From NCBI GenBank assembly GCA_013820865.1, contig JACDHU010000105.1:1-6469 (forward strand): a stretch of DNA of 6,469 nucleotides, given 5' to 3'. Position numbers and translations under genes: made by a program. This stretch comes from Chloroflexota bacterium (lineage in GTDB: Bacteria; Chloroflexota; Limnocylindria; QHBO01). Numbering within the stretch: the stretch's first letter is position 1; every line of letters starts with the position of its first letter. The notes beneath the pieces are model-generated. The model made no database searches. It had not been told where the DNA came from and saw only the letters and a list, made by a program, of their open reading frames with translations. Shown piece after piece: positions 1-5,371 of this stretch.

Positions 1-168
1 CAGGACGGCGCCCTTATCGGGAATCGGCTGGTCGAACACGACGTCGAACGCCGAGATGCGGTCGGTCGCGACCAGCAGGAGGTGTCGGTCATCCACCTCG
101 TAGGTCTCGCGCACCTTGCCGCGGTGGATGAGGGGAAGCCCCTCGAGGTGCGTCGTCATCAGGGTCAT
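1..168 (-). CDS. purC: Phosphoribosylaminoimidazole-succinocarboxamide synthase (SAICAR synthetase), N-terminal 56 residues
   Basis: PurC is a cytosolic ATP-dependent ligase that joins aspartate to CAIR, giving SAICAR, the substrate of PurB encoded just upstream. Only the N-terminus is in the window; the gene continues past the left edge. The visible part carries the family's opening motifs: GKVRETYEV at about residues 17-25, LLLVATDRISAFDV at about 30-43 (the SAICAR synthetase nucleotide-binding strand region) and PIPDKG at about 48-53. I chose the ATG at 168-166 because a GAGGA ribosome binding site (175-179) sits 6 bases before it. A second in-frame ATG at 159-157 has no such site. The start overlaps the stop of the mgtC-like gene by 4 bases (ATGA, 168-165), which implies translational coupling. 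The family assignment is very safe; the full length and C-terminus cannot be seen. Confidence 0.95.
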   Translation of the reverse strand, partial: MTLMTTHLEGLPLIHRGKVRETYEVDDRHLLLVATDRISAFDVVFDQPIPDKGAVL

Positions 169-671
169 GGCAGGTCCTCGCTCAGTCCGTCTTCCGGCTC
201 GTCAGGCACGTCGTAGCGCGCCTTGCCCAATTGGAGCTTTCGCTTGGTGAAGTTCTCGACCCAGTCCAACAGGGACAGCACGACCAGGATCAACACAGTC
301 CCCGCGATAGCGACGACGTACATTCCCGCCCCGGCCGCCGTGCCGATGGCCGCCACGGCCCACAGGCTCGCAGCCGTGGTAAGACCGCGGATATGCCCGC
401 GATGCTGGAGGATCGTTCCGGCACCGATGAAGCCGATGCCCGACACGATCTGCGCCGCAATGCGCGTTGGGTCGGCCATTGAACCCTCGAAGCCGAAGGC
501 GCTCACGACCGTGAAGAGGGCGGCGCCCAACGCAACGAGGCTGTGGGTGCGGAATCCCGCAGGCTGGCGGTGAAGCTCGCGCTCGAAGCCGATGACCCCG
601 CCAAGGATCAGCCCGACCGTCAGGCGCAGCGACAGATCGATCTGCGTGGCGACCGAAAGGTCGACGGTCAT
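165..671 (-). CDS. MgtC/SapB-family inner-membrane protein (short form)
   Basis: A 168-residue hydrophobic protein that matches the MgtC/SapB/YhiD membrane domain. The diagnostic pieces are GVIGFERELHRQPAGFRTHS at about residues 25-44, a DPTRIAAQ(I/V)VSGIGF(I/L)GAGTI block at about 67-87, and RGLTTAASLW at about 95-104. Predicted membrane segments lie near 12-29, 43-60, 72-88 and 101-136. They are followed by a short basic stretch (FTKRKLQLGK) and an acidic tail rich in Asp, Glu and Pro. It lacks the cytoplasmic C-terminal ACT-like domain of Salmonella MgtC, so it is the minimal form. MgtC relatives are tied to survival in low magnesium and to control of the F1Fo ATPase; the role here is unknown. 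The ATG at 671-669 was chosen because the homology starts just after it and it overlaps the upstream stop by 4 bases (ATGA, 671-668). A GGAGG at 685-689 is rather far (13 bases). Codons upstream in the same frame are Arg-rich and non-homologous. The stop overlaps the purC start. Confidence 0.92.
   Translation of the reverse strand: MTVDLSVATQIDLSLRLTVGLILGGVIGFERELHRQPAGFRTHSLVALGAALFTVVSAFGFEGSMADPTRIAAQIVSGIGFIGAGTILQHRGHIRGLTTAASLWAVAAIGTAAGAGMYVVAIAGTVLILVVLSLLDWVENFTKRKLQLGKARYDVPDEPEDGLSEDLP
175..179 (-). promoter_or_regulatory. Ribosome binding site of purC
   Basis: GAGGA on the minus strand, 6 bases before the ATG at 168-166. It lies inside the last codons of the mgtC-like gene and decides for the first of two in-frame ATGs. 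Confidence 0.6.
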
Positions 672-1576
672 GGATCGGCCCGGGCCTCCACCTGTACGAA
701 GTCGGGGCCGTGCCGTCGCACGCCACGGTCGAAGACCGCGGTCCACGTGACCGATCCCCACGCGTGAAGGGCGCCGCCTGCGAGGACGAGGCACAGCCAG
801 ATCGCCACGAAGCCTACCAGCAGCAACGAGGTCGCGGGGTCGAAGCCGTCCCTCGTCAGCCTGGCACCGATGGGCGTCCACAGCATCGCCATGATGACCA
901 CGGACAGCGCCAGGTAGACGAAGCGCGCTGCCAGGACCGATGCGGCCTGCGCGACCCCCGACGTCCCCGCACGCGCCAGCTGGCGCGGACTTGAGACCAG
1001 TGCGGTCACGAGACCGTTGCCAGGCCCGATGACCGCCCGGGTGGCGGCAGCATGGAACGCCGAACCGATGGCCATGGTCACCGCGATCAGCCCTAGGAAT
1101 GGCGCGGCACGGCTCAACGTCCGGATGATGGGACCCGCGCCGGCATCGGGCGCGGTGAATTCGGTCGGCGCGATGAACGCCAGCGCGATGACCAGCAGCA
1201 GAGCCGCGAACAGCGTCGGTGCGGCAGTGACGACGGTGATGCCGAGGACGCGGAGCGCGTCGGCCGCCGAGAGCCGCCGTCGGCGCGAGAACGCGATCAG
1301 GGCAGCCTCACCGACCGCAGCCACGGCGAAGCCGACGCAGATGACGGCGAACGAAGCGACACCGAACACCACCGCATTCAGTGGCCAGGCACCCGAGGTG
1401 TAGATCGCCGCCCCGAAAAATGTGAGCTCGGCCACGGTCGGCGCCCGTGCCACCGCCACGAGCATCGGAATCCAGCCCACGGTCACCAGCCAGACCAGCG
1501 CCCCCGGCAGCCAGAAGGGCGGACACTCGGCCACCAGGCGCGCGGCGGCGGTCGCATCGGTCCACCAGCGCCGCAT
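668..1576 (-). CDS. Six-helix integral membrane protein of unknown function
   Basis: A 302-residue protein that I do not recognise as a named family. It begins with a short amphipathic stretch containing RRWWTDATAAARLV, then has about six hydrophobic segments near residues 22-44, 66-96, 107-137, 159-179, 211-235 and 248-281. Cytoplasmic-looking basic loops include SRRRRLSAAD (about 97-106) and SSPRQLARAG (about 195-204). A Trp-rich stretch (HAWGSVTWTAVF, about 271-282) precedes a short polar tail. Repeated helix-loop-helix units with Ala-, Val- and Gly-rich helices suggest a general membrane scaffold rather than a channel; I see no catalytic motif or transporter signature. The ATG start is supported by AAGGA (1580-1584), 3 bases before it. 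It begins 10 bases after purB stops and ends in an ATGA overlap with the mgtC-like gene, so it is very probably co-translated with both. The gene is confident; the function is not known. Confidence 0.85.
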   Translation of the reverse strand: MRRWWTDATAAARLVAECPPFWLPGALVWLVTVGWIPMLVAVARAPTVAELTFFGAAIYTSGAWPLNAVVFGVASFAVICVGFAVAAVGEAALIAFSRRRRLSAADALRVLGITVVTAAPTLFAALLLVIALAFIAPTEFTAPDAGAGPIIRTLSRAAPFLGLIAVTMAIGSAFHAAATRAVIGPGNGLVTALVSSPRQLARAGTSGVAQAASVLAARFVYLALSVVIMAMLWTPIGARLTRDGFDPATSLLLVGFVAIWLCLVLAGGALHAWGSVTWTAVFDRGVRRHGPDFVQVEARADP

Positions 1577-1579
1577 CGG

Positions 1580-1584
1580 TCCTT
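1580..1584 (-). promoter_or_regulatory. Ribosome binding site of the membrane-protein gene
   Basis: AAGGA in the 10-base gap between the purB TAA and the ATG at 1576-1574. The sequence AAGGACCGATG is identical at purE, which supports both start choices. Confidence 0.6.
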
Positions 1585-1586
1585 GC

Positions 1587-2894
1587 TTACTCGCTTTCTT
1601 CGAGGCCGAGAGCGCGGTAGGTCACGCCGATCCCGGCGAGGTGATGCTCGAGGTCCATCGCCTGCTCGATGTCGTCAGACGTGAGCCACTCGGCGACCAT
1701 CGCGTCAGCGCGCAGCGCTTCGCGGAACGACGCCTCCCCGCTCCATGCCCGCTTCGCCGCGCCCTGCACCAGGCGGTAGGCCTCCTGGCGATCGGCCCCC
1801 TTGACGATCATGGCCAGCAACAGCGCCTCCGAGTAGACCATGCCGCCGAGCTGATCGAGGTTGGCGCGCATCCGATCAGCGTCGACCTCCAGCCCATCCA
1901 GGATGTCGCCCAACGTGCGCGTTGCATAGGCTGCGACGCCCAGCGCGCGCTCGAAGACGAAGCGCTCGGCGGAGCTGTGACTGATGTCGCGCTCGTGCCA
2001 GAGCGCCATGTTCTCGAGGCCGATGAGGGCGTCGCCACGAAGCAGCCGCGCCATGCCGGTCACGCGCTCCGCCAGGATCGGGTTGCGCTTGTGAGGCATC
2101 GCGCTTGATCCCTGCTGGCCGGAGCCGAATGGTTCGAATGCCTCCCCGACCTCGGTGCGCTGCATGTGCCGAATCTCCGTTGCGATCCGCTCGAGCGTGC
2201 CGCCCAGGACGGCGAGGGTCGTGAGCAGGTCCGCGTGCCGGTCGCGGCTCACGACCTGCGTCGGCGCCGGATCCGGTTCCAGGCCGAGGCCATTGAGGAC
2301 GTGCGCTTCGACCTCACCGCTGACGTTGGCGTGGGTGCCGACAGCGCCGGAGATGGATCCCACGCTGATTCCCTCGCGCGCCCGCTCGACGCGCGCTGAA
2401 TCGCGCTGAAGCTCGGCGTACCAGCCGGCGACCTTGAAGCCGAACGTGATCGGCTCGGCATGGATGCCATGGCTGCGCCCGACCATCGGCGTGTCCCGGT
2501 GCTGGAGGGCAAGCCGATGAACCACCTCGATCAGCCGCGCCAGCTCGGTTTCCACCACGCGCGTCGCATCGCGCAGGATGACCGCCGTGGCCGTGTCGAG
2601 CACGTCGGAGCTGGTCAGGCCGTAGTGCAGCCAGCGCCCTTCGGTTCCGAGCCGCTCGGTGACCGAGCGCAGGAAGGCGATGACGTCGTGCTGCGACTCC
2701 TGCTCGATCTCTCGCGCGCGCTGCACGTCAACCTCGGCTGCTGCGCCCCGAATCCGGACCCAGTCGGCGTCCGGCACAACGCCCGCGTCGCGCAGCGCCT
2801 CGACCGTGAGCAGCTCGATCCTCAGCCACAGGTCAAGCTTGTGCTGCTCGCCGAAGATCTCGCGCAGCTCCGGCAGCGCATACCGATCAATCAC
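1587..2894 (-). CDS. purB: Adenylosuccinate lyase
   Basis: PurB is a cytosolic homotetramer of the aspartase/fumarase superfamily. It removes fumarate from SAICAR to give AICAR, and from adenylosuccinate to give AMP. At 435 residues it has the size of the Bacillus/Thermotoga type (about 431). The superfamily signature GSSAMPHKRNP lies at 262-272. By alignment to the B. subtilis enzyme the catalytic serine is Ser263, the general-acid His is His142 (in GRSHGIHAEP), and the other active-site histidines are His69 (SQHDV) and His90 (LHYGLTSSD). HERDISHSSAERF is at 300-312. All key residues are intact. The start is GTG at 2894-2892, giving MIDRYALPEL, the usual opening of the family; an ATG two bases upstream is out of frame and meets a stop at once. 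I see no strong ribosome binding site. Upstream is a 515-base leader; downstream the membrane gene follows after 10 bases. Confidence 0.97.
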   Translation of the reverse strand: MIDRYALPELREIFGEQHKLDLWLRIELLTVEALRDAGVVPDADWVRIRGAAAEVDVQRAREIEQESQHDVIAFLRSVTERLGTEGRWLHYGLTSSDVLDTATAVILRDATRVVETELARLIEVVHRLALQHRDTPMVGRSHGIHAEPITFGFKVAGWYAELQRDSARVERAREGISVGSISGAVGTHANVSGEVEAHVLNGLGLEPDPAPTQVVSRDRHADLLTTLAVLGGTLERIATEIRHMQRTEVGEAFEPFGSGQQGSSAMPHKRNPILAERVTGMARLLRGDALIGLENMALWHERDISHSSAERFVFERALGVAAYATRTLGDILDGLEVDADRMRANLDQLGGMVYSEALLLAMIVKGADRQEAYRLVQGAAKRAWSGEASFREALRADAMVAEWLTSDDIEQAMDLEHHLAGIGVTYRALGLEESE

Positions 2895-2940
2895 ATCCGG
2901 AATGGTACGGCCCAGCGCGCCGGCGAGGGATGTTGCACCG

Positions 2941-3001
2941 CATGCACGAACCGGAGGAGCCCAGACCCGTGCGGCGCCGATTCCGCACGGTTCGTTGCAT
3001 G
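2941..3001 (-). repeat. Nested inverted repeats upstream of purB
   Basis: The outer arms CATGCACGAACCG (2941-2953) and CGGTTCGTTGCATG (2988-3001) are complementary with one bulged base. Between them lies a perfect 8-bp inverted repeat, CCGTGCGG (2967-2974) and CCGCACGG (2983-2990), with an 8-base loop. The inner hairpin uses three bases of the right outer arm, so the two foldings compete. No T-tract follows on either strand, so this is not a standard terminator. It lies about 50-105 bases before the purB start. Confidence 0.5.
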
Positions 3002-3014
3002 GACGGCACGCAAC
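2994..3014 (-). repeat. 8-bp hairpin in the purB leader
   Basis: Read on the minus strand, GUUGCGUG and CAUGCAAC pair as an 8-bp stem around a 5-base loop (CCGUC). One pair is G-U, which in plus-strand RNA would be an A-C mismatch, so the fold favours the pur transcript. It competes with the right arm of the adjacent nested repeat. Confidence 0.4.
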
Positions 3015-3089
3015 CGCAGGGAACCGAGCTCTACCTCTCCAGTTGGTGCATATGGTGCAAACCTGACGGTGGGAACCGCGAAATCAAGG

Positions 3090-3135
3090 TCGCCGAGGAT
3101 CTCGCGCAGCTCCGGAGGGCGTATCGGTTGGTCAC
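3090..3135 (-). pseudogene. Frameshifted duplicate of the purB start region
   Basis: On the minus strand this 46-base segment starts with GTG and aligns to the first 47 bases of purB (2848-2894) with 38 identical positions and one deleted base. The longest exact run is 18 bases (CCGGAGCTGCGCGAGATC). With the missing base restored it would read MTNRYALPELREILGD against MIDRYALPELREIFGE in purB. Three of the codon differences are silent (CGG/CGA, TAT/TAC, GCG/GCC), so the copy diverged while still coding or came from a related purB. Weaker similarity continues for about 25 bases upstream of the GTG. After the copy the sequence no longer resembles PurB. It is too short to be functional and is best read as a remnant of duplication or gene replacement. 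Confidence 0.65.
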
Positions 3136-3302
3136 CGGTGGAACGAGTACGTCCCCCGCCGGACGTGCCGGACGGCCCGACAGAACGGCTGGCGTCCCCG
3201 CAGTTGCGCCGGACGACACTAATTCCGAACGAAGCCCGGCTCGCGCGTCCTGAGTTGCACCCGGTAACACTGGCGGCGCGTGGGCTGGCTCTCGTTCGAC
3301 TT

Positions 3303-3339
3303 TAGTCGCACCGTGTGCAACCGCCGACGGGTTGCCGCC
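3303..3339 (-). repeat. 37-bp direct repeat, copy 2 (in pur transcription order)
   Basis: Matches 3372-3408 at 36 of 37 positions, with a 69-base offset. On the pur strand it contains GUUGCAC-ACG-GUGCGAC (3321-3305), a 7-bp stem with one U-G pair and a 3-base loop. It also contains an alternative stem, GCAACC/GGUUGC (3335-3317), that shares bases with it. Two weaker relatives (core AGTTGCACC at 3253 and AGTTGCGCC at 3202) lie at successive 51-base offsets. Confidence 0.75.
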
Positions 3340-3371
3340 CCGGCGACATGATGCGGACCCTCCCGCGCCTC

Positions 3372-3408
3372 TAGTCGCACCGTGTGCAACCGCCGACGGG
3401 TCGCCGCC
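3372..3408 (-). repeat. 37-bp direct repeat, copy 1, next to the purE stop
   Basis: Begins one base after the purE TAG in the direction of transcription. The single difference from the other copy (plus-strand C3402 against T3333) turns an A-U pair into a G-U pair in the alternative stem of the minus-strand RNA, so pairing is kept there but would be lost in plus-strand RNA. Confidence 0.75.
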
Positions 3409-3409
3409 T

Positions 3410-3895
3410 CTACGCCCGCGGATCGATCCGGAGCTCGGCCCCGGACGCCTGCTCGGACCGGAAGTCCGCCACGCGCTCCGCCACGGACGCGTCCGAGAGC
3501 GCGAGGATGCGAGCGGCCAGGTGCCCCGCGTTCTTCGCTCCCGCCGAACCGATGGCAACGGTCGCCACCGGCACGCCGGGCGGCATCTGGACCACGGCGT
3601 AGAGCGCATCGGCACCACCAAGGGAGCCTCCATCCAGCGGCACCCCGATCACCGGCTTCGCCGTGAGCGAAGCAAGCACCCCGGGCAGGTGGGCGGCAAG
3701 GCCGGCAGCACCGATGAAGAGCTGCACGCCGGCAGCCTCGGCCTGGGCGACGTAGGCGTGCAGCGCATCGGCCTGGCGGTGGGCGCTGATGACCGATGCC
3801 TCCCACGTGATCCCGTACGAGTCGAGCACGTCGAAACAGCGCACCAGGATCGGCAGGTCGGATCGAGAGCCGCAGATCACGGCGACGGTGGGCAT
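3410..3895 (-). CDS. purE: N5-carboxyaminoimidazole ribonucleotide mutase (class I PurE)
   Basis: PurE shifts the carboxyl group of N5-CAIR to carbon 4, giving CAIR, which PurC then uses; it acts in the cytosol as an octamer. The 161-residue protein shows the whole fold: phosphate-binding GSRSD at 9-13, SAHR at 37-40 with the catalytic His39, GLAAHLPGVLASLT at about 65-78, VVQMPPGVPVATVAIG at 101-116 and a C-terminal KNAGHLAARIL. The AHLPG and SAHR motifs point to class I, which needs N5-CAIR made by PurK; no purK is in this window. The start is the ATG at 3895-3893, because GAAGGA lies 3 bases before it and the family begins exactly here (MPTVAVICGS). A longer reading from GTG at 3928 adds 11 unrelated residues. 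The 120-base gap to purD holds nothing else I can support. Confidence 0.95.
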   Translation of the reverse strand: MPTVAVICGSRSDLPILVRCFDVLDSYGITWEASVISAHRQADALHAYVAQAEAAGVQLFIGAAGLAAHLPGVLASLTAKPVIGVPLDGGSLGGADALYAVVQMPPGVPVATVAIGSAGAKNAGHLAARILALSDASVAERVADFRSEQASGAELRIDPRA

Positions 3896-3898
3896 CGG

Positions 3899-3904
3899 TC
3901 CTTC
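3899..3904 (-). promoter_or_regulatory. Ribosome binding site of purE
   Basis: GAAGGA on the minus strand, 3 bases before the ATG at 3895. It decides against the longer GTG-initiated frame at 3928 and shares the sequence AAGGACCGATG with the membrane-protein gene. Confidence 0.6.
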
Positions 3905-4015
3905 AAGAATAGCCGTCATCGTTGACACCGGCTTGCGGTTGATGGCCCAGGATGTGCTGTGCCACCCACAACCCTGTTTGCTGGAGATCGACCCCCGATG
4001 TTTCGCTCGCGGCAG

Positions 4016-5299
4016 CTAGGGGTCCGTGGTCGCATCGCGCGCGGCGATGTCGGTCCGGTACTGGCCGGCGTTCAGCGCAACCTCACGCGCGCCGCGATAC
4101 GCGGAGGCGCGAGCGTCCGCCAGGGTCACCCCGCGACCGACAAGCGTGAGCACGCGACCACCGGTCGACTCATAGGCGCCATCGGCCCTGCGACGGGTAG
4201 CGCCATGGAAGCACAACACCTCGCCGTCATCGGCAGCCGATGATGGTTCAACGCCCTCGATTCGACGGCCTATCAGCGGCACATCGGGATAACCCTCGGA
4301 CGCCACGACCACACCGACCGCGGCGCCGACGCGCACCGCCACTGAGCTCTCCATCAGCCCACGGTCACCGATCGCACAGCCGAGCAGCGCCGAGGCCAGA
4401 TCGCCGTCGAGCATCGGCAGCAGGACCTGCGCCTCGGGGTCGCCGAAGCGGGCGTTGAACTCAAGCACCATCGGTCCGTCATCGGTCAGCATGAGGCCGG
4501 CAAACAGGACTCCGCGATAGGGAAAGCCGTCGCGCGCCATTCGCCAGGCAACAGGCTCGAAGACCTCGGCCGCCATCTGCTCCAACGCGGATCGGCCGAA
4601 CCATGGCACCGGGGCGTACGCACCCATGCCGCCGGTGTTCGGGCCAACGTCATCATCACCCAGGCGTTTGTAGTCGCACGCCGCCGCCAACGGCACCACC
4701 GACTCGCCACTGACCAGCGCGAAGACGCTCACCTCGCGCCCATCCAACCGCTCCTCCAGCACCACCCGGGCGCCGCGCCCGACCGACCCAAACAGATCGA
4801 GCACCGCGGCCTCCGCCTCCGCGTGCGTCTCGGGAACAACCACTCCCTTGCCCGCCGCGAGCCAGTCCGCCTTCACCACGGGGACGCGCTCGGAGCCCCG
4901 GACGTGCGCAACCGCTGCATCAGGATCCGTGAAGCTGGCCGCCGATGCGGTCGCCACGCCCGCCCGCTCCATCTGGCGCTTGGCGAATGCCTTGCTCGAC
5001 TCGAGGCGCGCGGCGGCGCGCATCGGTCCAAAGGTCGGAATCCGCGTTGATTCGAGCTCGTCAGCCAGACCGGCTGCCAGTGGCGCTTCCGGACCGATGA
5101 CGACCAGCCCGTATCGCTCCCTCACGGCATGGCGCGCAACCGAGGTCGTGTCAGTGATATCGAGGCCAACGTTCTCCCCCACCGCGGCGGTGCCGCCATT
5201 ACCCGGCGCGATCCGGACGCTGCGCACGGTCTCGTCGCGCGCCAGCCGCCAGGCCAGCGCATGCTCCCGCCCCCCGGATCCGATGACCAACACGTCCAT
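4016..5299 (-). CDS. purD: Phosphoribosylamine-glycine ligase (GAR synthetase)
   Basis: PurD is a cytosolic ATP-grasp enzyme that joins glycine to phosphoribosylamine, giving GAR. At 427 residues it has the normal single-domain bacterial length. The N-domain opens with VLVIGSGGREHALAWRLA (3-20) and APGNGGTA (31-38). The ATP-grasp part shows SSKAFAKRQM (101-110), VVKADWLAAGKGVVV (141-155), PNTGGMGAYAPVPW (220-233) and the metal-binding LEFNARFGDPEAQ (279-291). The C-domain ends with GRVLTLVGRG (381-390) and an alanine-rich helix. One oddity is Trp146, where the family motif KADGLAAGKG normally has glycine. The ATG at 5299-5297 fits the homology exactly, although its ribosome binding site is weak. 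UPF0182 ends 72 bases upstream; purE starts 120 bases downstream on the same strand, so co-transcription is plausible. Confidence 0.97.
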   Translation of the reverse strand: MDVLVIGSGGREHALAWRLARDETVRSVRIAPGNGGTAAVGENVGLDITDTTSVARHAVRERYGLVVIGPEAPLAAGLADELESTRIPTFGPMRAAARLESSKAFAKRQMERAGVATASAASFTDPDAAVAHVRGSERVPVVKADWLAAGKGVVVPETHAEAEAAVLDLFGSVGRGARVVLEERLDGREVSVFALVSGESVVPLAAACDYKRLGDDDVGPNTGGMGAYAPVPWFGRSALEQMAAEVFEPVAWRMARDGFPYRGVLFAGLMLTDDGPMVLEFNARFGDPEAQVLLPMLDGDLASALLGCAIGDRGLMESSVAVRVGAAVGVVVASEGYPDVPLIGRRIEGVEPSSAADDGEVLCFHGATRRRADGAYESTGGRVLTLVGRGVTLADARASAYRGAREVALNAGQYRTDIAARDATTDP

Positions 5300-5312
5300 G
5301 GTCCGAGTCTAG

Positions 5313-5357
5313 GGGCCAGCACCCCGCCCGCGCCGATGTATCGTCGGTTCCTGGCCC
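5313..5357 (-). repeat. Weak inverted repeat between the UPF0182 gene and purD
   Basis: GGGCCAG (5313-5319) and CTGGCCC (5351-5357) are perfect 7-bp arms around a 31-base loop. They lie between the UPF0182 stop and the purD start. There is no T-tract after it on the minus strand, so a terminator is possible but poorly supported. Confidence 0.25.
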
Positions 5358-5371
5358 GACATATCTGCGGG

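Larger units (their letters stand above)
2895..3409 (-). other. Non-coding leader between purE and purB
   Basis: This 515-base stretch has no gene I can support. Read along the pur strand it holds, in order: two copies of a 37-bp repeat (from 3408), two more degenerate copies of the same motif (around 3253 and 3202), a frameshifted copy of the purB start (3135-3090), and a cluster of inverted repeats (3014-2941) ending about 47 bases before the purB GTG. No convincing -35/-10 promoter or U-tract terminator was found, so I cannot say whether purB is transcribed from purE onward or from its own promoter here. A leader with several alternative hairpins before a biosynthetic gene fits an attenuation-type control region; this is inference. 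Confidence 0.5.

Noticed and set aside
672..881. A 70-codon N-terminal extension of the mgtC-like gene.
   Set aside because: The extra residues are Arg-rich and non-hydrophobic, they overlap the end of the membrane-protein gene, and MgtC homology begins just after the ATG at 671.
1422..2108. Plus-strand ORF of 228 codons.
   Set aside because: It is antisense to purB and the membrane gene, both of which have clear family or operon support; no recognisable domain.
2894..2896. ATG just upstream of purB as its start.
   Set aside because: It is out of frame and is followed at once by TGA; the GTG at 2894-2892 gives the normal PurB N-terminus.
3044..3059. TGGTGCA repeated twice nine bases apart, iteron-like.
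   Set aside because: Only two short copies, no replication gene nearby; probably chance.
2930..3253. Plus-strand ORF of 107 codons with a CIWC motif resembling a thioredoxin or glutaredoxin active site.
   Set aside because: The rest of the sequence has no thioredoxin fold features, it has no ribosome binding site, it is antisense to the purB leader, and its middle part is the antisense of the purB ghost copy.
2460..3305. Long plus-strand ORF of 281 codons.
   Set aside because: It is antisense to the 5' part of purB and the leader; its composition (rich in Arg, Pro and Asp) is that of a GC-rich shadow frame.
3303..3408. Two 37-bp repeats separated by a 32-base spacer look like a minimal CRISPR unit.
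   Set aside because: There are only two strong copies, the other related motifs are spaced at 51 bases, the repeat abuts a housekeeping gene stop codon, and there are no cas genes in the window.
2895..3409. A classical purine or other known riboswitch ahead of purB.
   Set aside because: I could not find the conserved core of any riboswitch I know; only generic hairpins are visible.
3031..3633. Minus-strand ORF of 200 codons running across the leader into purE.
   Set aside because: It is an alternative frame of purE, very Arg- and Ser-rich, with no homology; it only reflects lack of stops in GC-rich DNA.
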